A stretch of DNA of 64,000 bases from positions 4,721,501 to 4,785,500 of the forward strand of contig JAMPIT010000230.1 in assembly GCA_026261815.1 (NCBI GenBank). Direction: 5' to 3'. Positions 11,504 to 25,030 of this stretch are shown in pieces; within the stretch, counting starts at the first letter, position 1, and every line of letters starts with the position of its first letter. The translations under genes were made by a program, and so were the position numbers. Below the pieces are notes generated by a model. It did not search any database. It was given only the letters and a program-made list of their open reading frames with translations, and was not told the origin of the DNA. This DNA is from Monarcha castaneiventris obscurior. Taxonomy: Eukaryota > Chordata > Aves > Passeriformes > Monarchidae.

Positions 11504-14500
11504 ATCCTTGGCAGCCACTGTGGTGACTCAGGGCCTGCAGCTCTTTTGTGAACCAGCAATGAAACCATACTGGACACCAGATTTTTAGCTCTGTTGCTGC
11601 CTGGTTTTGGGGGATGTTTCCAGGGGGAAGTTTGTGCTTCTGAAATGATTGTCTGGGTGTGTCCATAAAGCACAACATGATGTGTTTGCCCGAGCTGGGA
11701 AGCAAAGCTCAGCACAGCCTGCAGTCCTCCATCCCCACATTCCAGTTTTGCTGGTGCCTGCTCCCTGCATAGAAATGGTTTTGGTAAAACTGCACCAAAC
11801 CCCAGTTTCTTACTGAGTCTCCATTCTCTCCATTCCAGGGACTGTTTTTTCTGATTATTGCAACAAAATACTCTGCATGAAGTACAGAGCATTAAAAACT
11901 GAGTCTGCTGACTTCAGCTGCTGACCTTTAACTGCTTTCCTATTAAAAACAATGGATTAAACCCTTGCTGTTCTCCTAATAATGCAGATAAATGGAATTA
12001 GAACTAAACCTGAAGCCTCCTGATTTGAGCTGGGAGACTTCAACAGAAATTGCACAAACATGACTGAGTGCAAAATTGCTATTTCAGACTAAGTTGGACA
12101 GCGTTGCTTATGTAGCAAAGGCCAATAAACTGTATCCTACATTTATTCCCAGGCACAGATACACATCAGTAGACTGAAAAGCAAAACCACAGTTCCAGGG
12201 AAGACTACAGGAGCATCAAAACTCAGAAATAATTAGCCTGTCATGCAAAAGTATATAGGTGCATTATGTATCAGTAGCAGCTATCAGCAGTCTTCCTCTG
12301 TAAATATTTTCTTTAGTAAATGAGATTTTCATCAAGCAGGGAAGGAAAAATAAGAAAGCCTCAAGGCAAAACACCATGATACAAAAATAACCAATTTTTC
12401 TTAGCTCACATAAGGTTATATTTCTCATTCTGCCTACTTTTCTGAGTGTATAGATGAGCTAACTTGAACAAATTGTTAGAGATTAATGTCCTAATAAGAT
12501 TCACAAGATATCTTAAAAATAAACTGCAATTTCTTTTTGAATAAAGCCTTCATAAGATAATTGTGCAAGGTTTCCTAGATAGTCAAAATCAGATGGACAG
12601 GAGTAAAATAAGCACAGTTTTCTTTCTTGTACTTGTATGGGGATCTATCTTAGGGAAACATGGGGGAACTTTGCTTTACGAGAAATGAAATAAATACCAG
12701 TAAGAAAATTATTTTAAAAAATTAAAAATTAACAAATAATTAAATTACTTGCAACATAGAGAGGTTCCAGAATTACAGTAGAGGTGAGTTCCTGCTTTTT
12801 TGCATAAATTGTCTTCCCAAGCTTTTAGGGACAATAACATCCTGGTTTGTGCTGGATCATAATAAATATAGCTGGCTATTTTAAAATGTTAAGCAAAGAA
12901 ATAAATTAGGACTAACATGCAAAATGGGAAGACAACAGCGTTTGAAAAAGCTTCAGAAAGCAAAACTAGAAAGAATTTAAGTCTGGTGTCTCTGCAGAAA
13001 CATATGAAGCAGTCTGTAATCTAATTCTTCTGATTTCCAGTCCTTTTTATTTTTTTTAATTTTTAATCACTGAAATAGTAAAAAAAAAATATATTTAGTG
13101 CCCTCTTCTGGAAAAACAGTTCTTGCTATGCAGGGCACCCCAATGAAGTTCTGTACTCAGAAATGCAAATCTTCTGACACAAATGTTCTCCTCTTTAGCC
13201 AAGTTACATGCTTAAATCCAAGGAGTGTGTGGCTCTCTGTGTTTACCCCGAACAAGTGCCTTTTATCTCTTTAACTGCCTGCAGAACTCTGCTTTTACCA
13301 GCTCTATGTTAAAACCAATAACTAACGTTCTTCCTTGGGCAGCTAATGACCCAGATTTGCAAATGGAATCTTCTATTCTTTTTTTTTTTTCTATTTTCTG
13401 CTCAAAAGAAGCTCTTTTTTGAAAAGGGAGAGGAATCATAGGGCTTTAGTCATGTCTTTAAATGCATGAAGCCTCTTTTTTTTTGTGCAGGAGTGGAAGA
13501 GTGATGCTGTTGATGTCAATGCTGCGAAGGGTTCTGCAGCAGGCAAGGAGCAGGGCAGGTTCTGTGCTCCTTCCTGTCCTCTTTGCTTTCCCCCTGCTCT
13601 CCAAAGAGATGCTCATCATCACCACAGACCATTTACCCCATGGAAGTTGCCCATAGCATCAAAAGATAACACAATAAATGTCCTCCTGCCTTCTATGTGA
13701 TTTCAGTTTGTTTTCTTTATGTCAGAAAATAGAATTGTCTCCTCCAGTGAATTAGATCTGCTTGTCCATTGAGATACAGCTCTGTGTCTTCTGATCTCAT
13801 ATGGAACTGGAAAATGAATCTTTCACTGAACAGGAAGAGAATTTTTGACCGAGGTCCCTGGCATAAAGCTGAATATTTTCATTTCTTTCGCATCCACTTC
13901 ACTGCTTTTCAACTGTTGCTCTCTAATGCTTTCTGACGGTCTCATCTTTCTTGTTTCAGATTCTTTTCTTTGAGTCTTCTAAAAGTGCCCTGAGCCTAGG
14001 ACCGTCTTGAAAAAATTCAATGCCAGTGCTAACTTCTTTGTAGTATTCACATTCTCAGCTGCTACAGTAGAAAAAGCAATTTTTACATGCTAAGAGTTAA
14101 TTTTAATAGAAAGAACATATGCTGTGGTTCTGTAGTTGCTAATTTCTGTCTCTAAAGTGAATTATTTAAAAATGAATAAATTAATTAGATATACTAAGCA
14201 TTCAGCACATTTTCATGGCTTGGTTCTCACATAATTGCTACAAAGCTTTACCATTTGCATTGTAAACTTCACAAAAAAAGAGGCCTTTAGAATCTTTCTG
14301 CAGTCAGTGTCTGCACAGCTCAAGAAATGTTTCTTTGAAAGAAGGCATTATCTAATGTTTCATTAAAAGCAGTATTAAGCATTGATTTCTCATGCTGTCC
14401 TTCAGCCCTTAGACTTGTAACTCCAAAGGCAATGAAGGTGAGAGTCAGTCGAGTGAATGTAGATGTGAACCCTGTAAACTCCCATCCCCACCAGCTACCC

Positions 14501-14764
14501 CTGGCTGCCTCTATAAACAGCATAATTCAGGGTGTAAATTTGAGGATAAAATAGACATCGAAGGCTGCTGAGAGGAATCAAACCCCACACAAACTTTTGG
14601 CACCATTGTCTGGGAAGAGGGAGTTGCTGCGTGGGTTTGTAAGTGCAAAAAGGGTAAATGCTTGTAAAGAATGACTGGAGAGGTCAGTGGCAGGGACACC
14701 CCTCAAGGTAGACAGTTGCAAAGAGAGGCACTCCAAGTTGCAAAGTGCAAGAGCCTGGGAAAGT

Positions 14765-14893
14765 ATTTTGGGAAAGGATGGCTGTAAATCAGATAACTCT
14801 AGTCTTCTGTCTGAATTGGCTTTGGGCTGCTGAGCCAGGGTAAGGAACTGGATGGACTTTGGGTCTGGCCCAATACAACTATTACTATGATCC
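14765..14893 (+). mobile_element. Old CR1-like 3' end of the reptile type
   Basis: The segment 'ggaactggatggactttgggtctggcccaatacaactattactatgat' resembles the 3' end of older CR1 lineages common in turtles and crocodilians ('ctggatggacctttggtctgacccagta...ttcttatgttc'). It differs from the younger avian tail. The upstream boundary is a guess. Confidence 0.45.
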
Positions 14894-17800
14894 CGGATAT
14901 TCCTGGAGAATCCTAGGCTCTCTTCTTAGGCTGTGTGTTTTTATGGGTATGTTTGTATGGATCTGAAGGTGTTCTATGCTTCCTGGATTTGGGATAATGG
15001 CTATCTCCTTCTAAAATCTTATTTGGCCTCAGGCTACTTTTGTACTCTTAGTAACGTTTGTTCATATTTTACTTCTTTTCCTTAGATGTATGTTTGGTGT
15101 GTTAGAATCACAACTATGCACTAGATAATTTTATTCTCATTTCCAAGTTTCTGCATAGAGGGTGAGAGGGGAAACCTGGGAGTTTATACTGTGATGCCAA
15201 TATTGATAAAAATTTAAAAAGATCAACAACAGAATGAGCTCATTATTCGTAACCCTCATTTTTAATTCTTTATAACTTCATTGCAACTACTTCCCAATAA
15301 CCCGAGCATCAACAAGTGCACAAAGGCTGGTGCTAAATTTCAACTGAGTGTTTTGCAGCTCCCATTTTATTTACCAGTTAAAAATGGAGCAGTCGTCCTT
15401 TAAGCCAGTGACTGCAAGGGCTTTGTGGTGCCAGGGAAGCGCTGTGAGGGACAGGTGGCTCGGGAGCAAAAAGAGGCTTTTGTAATTGCTTGGCAGGGCA
15501 GAGCTGTATTAGAGTGCAGCAGCAGTTGGCAGATTGGATTAATGCTCTCCGAGGGGTGAGAGCTGGCACACGAGCTGTATGTTAATACCTGTGGCCTGAG
15601 TTGCTTCTGGAGCTGCATTTGTAACAAAAAAGAGCATCCACTCCACTCCGCTGCCGTCACAAAGTCATAAATCCTGAAGCCGGCCTTGAAATTCCCTTTT
15701 GGCAGTATCAGCAGTATAAGGCTCTCAAAAGTGTGATTTGGAAACCAATCTTTTAATAAAGAATTATTATCATGAAACAACTGAGATAGATAATCAGTTT
15801 GTGGAAGGTGAATTAGCAGCATTACCTTTCAACACGGCAGCCCATCCATTACCGTGGTGGATGTTGCCATCACACTTTATTCACTGCTGTTTTGCAAACT
15901 TGAGGTGACACTATTTCTAAAGGAATTAATTCCTTGGCTTTGCTGTTTCAGAGACTTTTGGTTTGGTGCTTGGAAAAACAGCTTCTAATCCCAGCACATC
16001 CTCTATACGTTTGTGGGAGAGATTTACATATTAACCATGCATGCTGCCTGTGGTGTGTGGCCCCACCACAATCGGCTTCGGTTTGCCTTACAAATGCTTC
16101 CAAAATGCAAGTCCCCGTGGCAGGAATGTGCTGTCACTTCCTTGTGTCACCTTGATGTGAGACTGTTCTCCGAGGAAGCCTCTCTGGTGTGGGTGGCAGG
16201 GCATTCACAGTGCTGCATGGCTGGAGAGCTGTCCTGGCTGTCCTTTAAACAATGAGGACAATGATTTAATTTTCAGTCTTAAGAGATTGAATTGTTAAAA
16301 GATTTGAAAAACACAGACATGCAAACACTCTTCCTGGTGATCCACTGCCTCTTGTGGAGTTACTTCCTTCTTCAAAATCAAATGCTAAAGTTTCTTCCTT
16401 GTTCTGGAGGCACCCAGATGCTGATTTCCTGTGATACTGGGTATGAGTGAAGTGATCCACACTAGTGTGATGGAGATGAGGCACGGCCCCACTGGGTCTC
16501 TCTGAGGCACTGACTGCTTAGTACTGACTGTCACCTCACCCAGGCACAGTTACACTGCTGGGTTGGGATCCTTCCCTCCTCTTTGCAAGAAAAAGTTTTA
16601 TTTCCCATCACAACTCTAATACACTCATTCCCCAGATATATATCTTCCTGCTTTTCCCCGAATGTTAAGTTAGTTCCTCTGCAATACAGAGACAATTACT
16701 GCACAGGCAACCTGTTGCCAAATTCTCTACACATTGATGGATTCAGAGACCCCTTCTTCTCATCAGCTTTCTTGCTCAAGCCCGTTTCCCCCATCTCTGC
16801 CCTCCCCTGAGCTCCCCAGACTGTGCTGGAGTGCCCAGCAGTGCCAGAGTGCCCTTTCTGTGGCTGTGAGCACATCACACATGTGGCTGATCAGCTGGAT
16901 ACAGCACAGCAGCGGGTAAGAGCATCCCAGATCAGGTGTTTGATGACAGCTGTGGGTTGTTGGCTGCCAGCTGAACCAATGCTCAGGAAGTGCTCGTTGA
17001 TAGCATTTCATTATGGGTTTTCTAATTTATTAGAGGCAGGAAGAGAAATGGGCAGTGTTCCTTAGAGGGCTGTACAAGCAGGTTGACACACAGCATGAGA
17101 CTGTACTGGAGGTGCATTACTGGAGAAGTGATAAAGTATAAGGGGATAATTCAATGCAGGGACAAAAGAGAATATGCTGTCTCAGAGGAAAGCAAAATAG
17201 GTCAGTATCACAATGAATCTGAAAGGTGAGAATGTTGAAGAGACCTCAAATTATACGGTTTTATTGATTTGTTTTGTTCTTGCAAGCAATCAAGCTTCAC
17301 TGAGTGCAGGGCACAAAATACCAGTATGGATTTCGTTAGTTTTTCCTTTTTTATTGCAGTGACACAAAAAGAATAGATAGCATGATGTTTCTGAGAGAAT
17401 CTAATTCCAAGCTGGTTACTATGGAGTGCCTATTAGCAATAAAATGGTCATAATCCTTTGCAAAAATAGTTGGGCTGAGGAGAACTCTGCTGACCATTCT
17501 GTCTCCACTGAGGGAAGAAATGAAAAGACCATTACCCAACCATGCCTCAGCCAGAGGTAACCCCAGTGCTCTAAATCACAAATAGAGGGGAGAATGAAAG
17601 TACAGAAATTGAACAAAACATTACACAGAAGTTGGTGGTCAGGTACAGGAATGGGTTTTTCATCCCTTTGGAGGGCCACTTCAACCTGTAATGGCAAAAG
17701 AAGGATTTCTTCTCAACAGAGCAAAAGGGTTCAACAAACCCAATGGTATCATAAAGAATTTTGATCAAGGCAAATGATGCTGACACATTAAGTGAAAATT

Positions 17801-19129
17801 TAGTTTTTAATGTTGACTTTCATAAAAAGTACAGAATATTATGCAAACAGGTACAGCGACCTGCTTTAATCCTCTATAGACTACCATAGCAGATTATGGA
17901 AGTGAGGTATTTTTAGTCCAATAATTACCCTTTTCTGTCCCAGAAGATTTGTATGAACAACACAGTTACCCTGTAAACTGAACATCATATTTGCTTGTAG
18001 TGACTAACCAATAGAAGGGTCCATGTGACAGTGTGGTAGTGACTTGTATCCTTTATAAACATGGCATGTCCATGCAGGAGAAGGAAACACAACCTCTGGG
18101 TAGTGCTTGCTTGTGATTTTCCTCCTGAACTTGTTTTCCCCTCCCTTTCATGCCACTGTGAGAAAACAGGGTACCAAATACATGAGCTATTTGCCAATGC
18201 ATAGCAGCAGCCTTCCTGCATTTACTTTATTCTCTTTTCCCTCTTAATCTGTCAGCCTCGGAGCCTGGTTAAATATCACAGATGCTAAAGGCCAAATGGC
18301 AAATCATCTTTTACCTGCGTATTTTGCATCACAGCGTTAGTTACTGTTTAAGGGCGCCAGGACCATTTTGAAAGGTGGAATATGTAATTATGTCAAATGT
18401 TTGGGATTATTCAATTGGTTTGACATTCATATGTGCATTTGGGGATTTGTCTGCTCATAGCATAAGTAGGAAAATGGGCTGTATAATCTATTTCCAGCAA
18501 ATGTCTTTTTAGAGACTCTTTGTGGGAAACCCTTTTAATGGATCTGGCAGTTCCTGTTTCACCAGCCACTTGTGATATATTTTTACTGTCTTACTACACA
18601 GTGTAGAAGCTGATACATTATCAAGACGACTGGGGTCTGTTAAGAATCCTGAGGGGATCTATTATTTGTTGATATATTTTATTGTTACAGAATAGAAAAT
18701 GAGTCATTTTACCCAGATAAATCCTGAGTGCTTTATGATTAATTACATTACAATATATCCTTGCTATTTTCAGGCTTTAGCAAACTCTTGTACACTTTTC
18801 TTTCTGATTATTATTTAGTGTGTTCATTTTTATTTGGGAGCACTGGGGTGACTTTTTGGATTAAATGTGTGATTCCTGAAAAAGAAGAAAAACACTAAAC
18901 AGTAGAAATTTTGCATTTAGCCTTGCAAGCTACAAACAGCTTGTACTTCTGCTCTGCCCTGTACTGGTCCCTTGTGAGCTCTAAGTTTTATGGGATTTTT
19001 TTGTGAGTTTTCTGGGTAATTCTTTAATGTAAATAACACTACTATATGAGGGGCCAGGTGGCTCTATGGAGCCATTTAGAAAATGGATGCAAAGCATGCT
19101 TTATTCCTGTATTTATCAAGTAAGTAGCA

Positions 19130-19190
19130 ATCATGAGCTCACGGCAGCCAGTCCACCTGGGTTTAATCCCAGATCCATGAGCTGTTTTAT
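19130..19190 (+). repeat. Possible tRNA-derived SINE relic
   Basis: The sequence 'ccacctgggtttaatcccagatccatgagctg' resembles the B-box-containing part of MIR/CORE-type SINEs ('gcctgggttcaaatcccagctc'). The upstream part is too diverged to define. It is not a functional tRNA: no acceptor or anticodon stem can be drawn. Confidence 0.3.
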
Positions 19191-22100
19191 ATGCCAGGCT
19201 GCAATTCCCTAAATCAGCTCTTCTGGTAGAACAGCCTGCTGGAAGATAAGTGGGTTGGGCTGATTTGGGGGGCCTTCTTCTAAGGGCTTTTCACCCCTTT
19301 CTTTGTTTTTAAACCTTCTTGAAATGAGGTGCCTCTTCTTTGTATCTATTCAGCACCTTGTCATGCAAGCATTAAAGAAAACCTTCTGTAAAAGCTGATT
19401 ATTGCTGGTGCTGGCATCAGCCCACAAAGTGAGACAGAAACCGACAGGCAGACGAGATGGAAGTGTAAACTAAACTCTTTCTTTTTTTTCCCTGATGCTT
19501 GTGATAAATCCTCAGCAGGTAGTGCAATCTTTCATACCAGTCATAAGTTGCTGAAAACCCATTTCACAAACTTCTTGGATTTATGTCACACATTTCTGCA
19601 GTTACTTTGGTGCAAGAACAAGAGCTATGGGTTCTAATTTAAAGTATATGAATAGTCACAATGAATAAATGAGTCCAGATCCATTCTATGCTTAAATAAC
19701 ATATAGTTTCTATTTCAGCAAGCCCTGCTGGACTAGGACCTGTATCCTTATAGCACTTAAACAAGTTCTTCCAAGGAGACATTGCCACTCCCGCCATACT
19801 TTGCTCTGTAGTGACAGAGAACAGAAATCGCTTCTTCCATTTTGTTTCTGTACCTTGTTGGAACCACAACTTCCCTGTTCCTTTGGAATTTGGTGGCATG
19901 GGAGAGGCACATGCCCTTCTCTGCTGCTCTGCGTGCTGCAGTGTTTCCATTTCTGCTGTCATCTGGCCAGGCCCAGGTTTCTTCTGTTGGTTACATAAAA
20001 CGAGGTCAGTGGCTTCACAACAAGGTGTTGTCATATTTAATTACCCCTGCATTCTTCTGAATTTTAGAGAGAGAACTGCCTTTCCAGGACTTCAGTGGGA
20101 ACAGATAGATCTGTCTCTTGGTCTCTTTATGATTTTAGTGTAAACATGCACCTGTTGCAGAGCATAATTTGGATTGAAAGTAAACAAGATCTGTGCTGTG
20201 ACCTGGGATGAGAAGCCCAGTGGGAGAGTTTCTGGCCCAGTGGTTTTAGCATAATGACTTTTACAGCACTTGCTGGTGACAGCTGGCGTGGGAGCTTCTG
20301 TGACCTGATTGTGGTGATACCCAGAACCCTTCAGAGCACTCTCAAACCCATTCTGACTGATGTTGGTGGGATGGCTCAGCACACAGAGTCTACAGAGCAG
20401 AACAGCTGCCAAAACCTCTGCTGCCCCCAAAGATGCCTCTCTGCTGAGAGGAGCTGTAATGCTCCTGGGATCCAGCTAAAAATCAGTGCTGAAAGCATCA
20501 AATCAGTCAATGGCTTTTGCCACACTCTTTGATAGAAAAGGGGAACACACAGTTTATACAGCTATTTTTTTGGGCCAAGCCTCAGAAACAAACAGGTTTA
20601 ATGAAATGAATACTAACTTTTAAACACTCTCCATTCTCTGAGGCTTAGTTTGGGTTTCAGAAGAATGCTCATCTCTTTCCCTGCACTTTTCCCTGCTGTG
20701 GGTTTTTCCTACTGCTAAGTGAATAGCCAAATTCATCTTGATCCCATCAGAAATTTTAGTAGAGATATTAAGCAAACAAAGTCATCCTCTCAAAAAGTTC
20801 AGTTACCTTCATTTGGTTTGCATATCTAAGAGAAAAGCAGACATTCAGTTTCTCAGACAGACATAAAGTGATTTTTCTCTTGGATTATTTTCTGCTTAGG
20901 AGTATTGCTGTCAGTGTGTTTTCCAAACAGGTTTGAAATTGTTGGGCTGAAAGGGATTTTTGAGCTGCATGTGCTCGTGTCCTAATAATAATAAATACCT
21001 GATCCTGGAACATTTGCTCATACAAATAGTTCTTTTTTACGTAAGCAAACCTACACATTGTAAGGATTTATTTGACAAAATTTTGCTTCTGTGAGTGAAT
21101 TCTGCCAGCTGCAAGCCTTTGAAGACTGTATACTATAGCACAGCTGATGTGAGATATTTGGGAGTCTGGACAAAGACCCAAGATGATGACAAATGACATT
21201 CAGAAAATAAAAGAGCTCTTTGGGTGTCCTGCAACTTTTGTTTTCCTCACTCCTATGCTCTCTCAGCAAAGAAAATATTTTGCCTCAGTCTCCATTAATG
21301 GCTCTAAGACAGCTCTGAACTCTCCAGCATGGCTGTGGGACTCTGTACCACAAGCAAGGACATCAGCAGGTGCCCTGTTCAAAACTTCCCTGGCTGCTTC
21401 TTTTCCCTCCAGCCTGCCACATTTGTCTATTTTCCCCTGAAGGCATCTTTTCATACTCATTTTGGGGGGCTTATGTCTCTGGCGTCTGATAACACAGCAT
21501 GGCTCATAACCTTGAACAGTCCCAGCCTCAGATCAGAATTTATATATCTACATCATTTTCTTCATCCTACTGCCGGGATATTGGAAAATAAAAGTGGCTC
21601 AGTATTTAATGACAACGTATTACGAGGTTTTTCAGCTCTGTAGGCAGATTCAGTCTTTCACTGCTTTTTCTTTAAGGAATTGTAGCAGTTTTAGGACTTC
21701 ATCAAAGCTGGAATAAGCTCTAAGGCCACATGCATCAGCCAGGCCTCAGGTATCAACATCAGAAGATTCAAGAGTATGATTGGATGAGGGTGAGAAAATG
21801 GTAATTTATTTGACATCATCTGACACAGGTGGATCTAAAAAGGACACTTGTACTAAAATAAATGCTGGCTTGTGGTCAATTCACTTGTATTCCTAGACCT
21901 CCCCTGACATCAACACACCAAAGGATCACCTTGCATGAAGAGTCCTTATGGATCTGAATGCCTGAAAGGAGATAGGATTTGGGGATATGACCTCATGTTG
22001 TCCTTGTAATGAAGGGAGTGAATTGTATAGGGAAGAAGGGAATCACTTCAATCCAGCATCAGTCTCTGCATTTCATAGGTAGAAATCCAGTGCTTTCACC

Positions 22101-22197
22101 TCTGTGCCTGTTTTTCAGGGAGCTCATGCAGTGATGCAAGGATTCAGTGTTTGGTTTCAAACTGTAACAGAGAAGTTTGATTTGATATTTACAGGAT

Positions 22198-22255
22198 GAT
22201 GTGCCCTGTGTTTACTGATGTGCCTCGTGTTTACTGATGTGCCTCGTATTTATCT
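22198..22255 (+). repeat. Three-copy 19-bp tandem repeat
   Basis: Three consecutive units of about 19 bp read GATGTGCCCTGTGTTTACT, GATGTGCCTCGTGTTTACT and GATGTGCCTCGTATTTATC. The second and third copies share the CTCG variant, so the third copy probably arose by duplication of the second. Confidence 0.92.
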
Positions 22256-22625
22256 GCCTCTTCACTGGGGACCCCAGGGGTTTCAGGGCCGTTCTAGGCA
22301 CCTCTGTGCAGGTTTGCCCTCCAGAGTGGCAGGGATTGAGTCATATTAACTTGTGATGTTAATGATGTGCTGGGGATGGCCCCTGCTGGGGCTGGCAGCA
22401 TCATCCAGGACATCTCATGGTTTTCTGGCATAAGTATAAAAAAAGTACTGGTGCAAAAACAGAAGAGCCTAAGAAAAATAATTCTGATCGAAGTTGCTTG
22501 GTGAAGCAAGTATGCAAGAGGTTTTTTCTTTGTCCTCTGGGATGGAATGCTTTATGAGAGCTGCTGGACAGCAAAAAAGGTTTAAGGATTTAAGTAGAAG
22601 CCAAATGAAACAATTGCTAGGAGAC

Positions 22626-22645
22626 TTATTTATTTATTTATTTAT
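22626..22645 (+). repeat. (TTAT)5 microsatellite
   Basis: Five uninterrupted TTAT units are followed by GAGCA. Confidence 0.95.
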
Positions 22646-23474
22646 GAGCATACAGTAAGAGGACAGAATAGCAAAAAGTGATTCCTGTATAAATTTGTTT
22701 TAAATGATTCATATTTAGACCTTTCACACTGGTGCCCTGACTTCTGACCACTGTAAGGGACTGTGCTGTCACCAGTGGAAAATCACCACCTCTTAAATCA
22801 CTGACATTGACTCTGGTGTTATTATTTACTGCTTAGAAAATAAGTAATAAGCTGTCCCCTGTGAGATGAACTGCTGTGCAAGCTGGCCAGCTCCTCCCCA
22901 AGGCCCAAAGAGCACAGATTGATATGAAGATGCAACTTAGCAGGTCACAGAAACATGAGGTCAGCTTTATGCCTTGAGTCAATACAGTTTTATTTCCTGA
23001 CTGACAGGGGCTTGACAACCTGCTCTGATATCACCCAGCACCGCTCCCTGTTTTATTTATGTGGAAATAAAGCAAAAAAACACGCCTTGTGTCCCTGTTG
23101 TGTCTAGTTATAATGATGGAGAATGTCTCCAGCTGACCAAGGTGTCCTCATTAATGACTGTTCTATATTTAGCCTTTGCAGAGCCCGTGTGCCCCCAGTT
23201 TAATCAGAGACCTGGTAGCCATGGTAACGACTCCGAGCATCTGGGTGTGCACGATCTGCCAAACACCGTAACAAAGTGCAGGATCAAAAGAACACACAAC
23301 ACCTCTAAGTGGATTAATGTATTGTTCTTTTCTACTAGGGGTTTTGAAGTGTTTAGAAGAGCTTCTCAGCCACATATGCTAGAGTATTTTTGCAAAAAGC
23401 GAGCCCTATTAACACAGGTGACAGTTACTAATCTCTTTTTTTGTTGTTGTTTTTTTCTTAATTTTGTTTTGCAG

Positions 23475-23527
23475 GTGTATCAGCATTCATATACAGCATA
23501 TTATGTCCTCAGCAAAATACCTCATGG
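23475..23527 (+). CDS. DPP6: DPP6 internal coding exon (beta-propeller), third in window
   Basis: This 53-nt exon encodes VYQHSYTAYYVLSKIPH plus the first two bases (GG) of a glycine codon completed by the next exon. The YQHSYT.YYVLSKIPHG signature is specific to DPP6 as I recall it; DPP10 has a clearly different sequence here. The acceptor follows a long T-rich tract (TTTTTTTCTTAATTTTGTTTTGCAG) and the donor is GTAAGC at 23528. The exon starts in phase 0 and ends in phase 2, matching the next exon. Upstream intron sequence happens to be open in the same frame back to 23061. Reading through the donor meets TAA at once, so unspliced read-through would terminate there. Confidence 0.95.
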
Positions 23528-23820
23528 GTAAGCAATTTTTCAATGTCTTCATTTAAAAACTCAGTCATTAAGGATCCTGCAAAACAATGTGTATTGTGAC
23601 AAATGGTTTCCTGTGACAGCCCTTTGCAATGGCCTGGCTTTCAGCTGCAGCATCCACTGAGCTGTGTGCTGTGCAAAAGATGACAAAGTCTGGAAACAGA
23701 AGTACCCAGCTTCCCCAGAGAGTCAGACAACATGAATTTCATATTCCAGATTTCAGGGTTTTTGTCTAGAATATAGATGTGGTGGTGTCTGGCTGAGAGC
23801 CATGGCTGGCCACTCACCAG

Positions 23821-24178
23821 AGCACTGGAGAGAAGGCTCTGGAGAGACCTTATTGCAGCCTCTCAGGGCCTGAAGGGGGCCTTCCCACAAGGGCAGGGAG
23901 TGATAGGACAAGGCTTCAAACGCAAAAAGGGCAGGTTTAGATTAGATATTGGGAATATTTTTTTTTCCTCTGAGTGTGGTGAAGCCTGGCACAGGATGCC
24001 CAAGAGAGTCGTGGCTGCCCCACCCCTGAGAGCATTCAAAATAAGGTTGGGTGGGGCTTTGAGCAACCTGGTCTGGTGGAAGGTGTCCCTTCCCAGGGCA
24101 GGGGGGTTGGAGCTGGATGGTCTTTAAGGTCCCTTCCAACCCAAACCATTCTATCACTATATGATTCTTTGATTCTTT
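23821..24178 (+). mobile_element. CR1 LINE 3' end, sense, about 360 bp
   Basis: This is the longest plain CR1 3' end in the window. Landmarks in order are 'gagaaggctctggagagacctta', 'gcctgaagggggcc', 'gtgataggacaaggcttcaaacgcaaaaagggcaggtttagattagatatt', 'ggcacaggatgcccaagagagtcgtggctgccccacccctg', 'gagcaacctggtctggtggaaggtgtccc', 'ggtcccttccaacccaaaccattct' and a decayed ATGATTCTTTGATTCTTT tail. The frames open across it on both strands are not host genes. Confidence 0.93.
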
Positions 24179-24778
24179 AGCTTTGATTAGTTGCAGTTTT
24201 TTTAAACCCCCTTTTTACGTTTTGTCCTCATGGCGCCTGTGGTTCCAACTCTATCACCCAACCACTCATCTCACCTGCCTTGTTTCTTTAGAGTTCAGCT
24301 CTTAGTTTCCACCTTCTTTGCCCTAAATTATACCTTCTTTTTCTCTGTGCAATTGAAGCAGTGGCCCAGCTGGTCAGGAATGGGATGCCACCACACCAGA
24401 GCCACATGTAGCTGTGTGCTGGAACAGAGCATTTCAGGATGACATTTCCATAGCACCAATGGAAATGGATAACTTCCACAGCAAAATTCCTCCATTAATT
24501 GTCATTAAATATGAAGCTAAAAGCCAGGAAGCTGCTGCCAGGCTGTGTGTTCTAAGTATCTTAGTGGTGATAACTGTGCAGAAATGGGTAAAAGGGAATA
24601 TATAGTTGTGCTTTGCCATTTCTGTCCATCATTGTACAACTCATTTAAACACTTGCCAAGATTCTTCTAGCTGCCATTACTATGCATTATGGCTAAACAG
24701 ATAGAAGGTGTTTTGGATCTTTGCAGTAGCTGGCAAAGCGTGCAAGATTTAAAAAACTTTTTCTGGTTTGTACACAGG

Positions 24779-25030
24779 GTGATCATAGTATCACCAGGTA
24801 ACTCAGTCCAACCTCCTGCTCAAATCAGCTTACTCAAGGTTTTATTTAGCTGGATTTTGAAAACCTGCAGGGATGGGGACTGCACAGCCTCACTGGGAAA
24901 CCTGTCACACTGCCTGACTGCCCTCATGGGCAGAAAGCTTCTCCTTATATCCAGTGTGAACTTCCCCTTTCTGTTGCTGTCTGCTTTCTCTCACCAATGC
25001 CACTGTATTAAATGGGCTGGGACTTGGGAA
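24779..25030 (-). mobile_element. CR1 LINE 3' end, antisense, diverged
   Basis: Read on the + strand this shows the reverse-oriented CR1 order: 'gatcatagtatcaccag', 'agtccaacctcctgctcaaatcag', 'ggattttgaaaacctgcagggatggggactgcacagcctcactgggaaacctgt' and 'aagcttctccttatatccagtgtgaactt'. These correspond to the complement of a CR1 3' region from an older subfamily than the copy at 23.8 kb. The far boundary is uncertain and may reach about 25.2 kb. A 174-codon frame at 24689-25213 lies over it and is rejected as a gene. Confidence 0.72.

Larger units (their letters stand above)
4074..23474 (+). other. DPP6: DPP6 intron, 19401 bp
   Basis: This is the largest intron in the window, from donor GTAAGT at 4074 to a strong polypyrimidine tract and TTTTGCAG ending at 23474. 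Recognised content is the TTTTG-rich repeat at 6004-6138, an MIR/L2-like relic near 8.61 kb, a hairpin at 10444-10503, a CR1 3' end at 11.4 kb, an old CR1-like end near 14.8 kb, a possible SINE relic near 19.15 kb and a 19-bp tandem repeat at 22198. The remainder is AT-rich sequence with scattered GC-richer patches, for example 7430-7790, 16000-16900 and 20200-20480. I see no exon in those patches; their open frames overlap in several frames on both strands. Confidence 0.88.

Noticed and set aside
23061..23531. 156-codon frame that includes a real DPP6 exon in frame
   Set aside because: Only the last 17 codons or so are exonic. The upstream part is intron ending in a strong polypyrimidine tract and CAG, so a longer exon is unlikely. 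Read-through past the donor stops at once.
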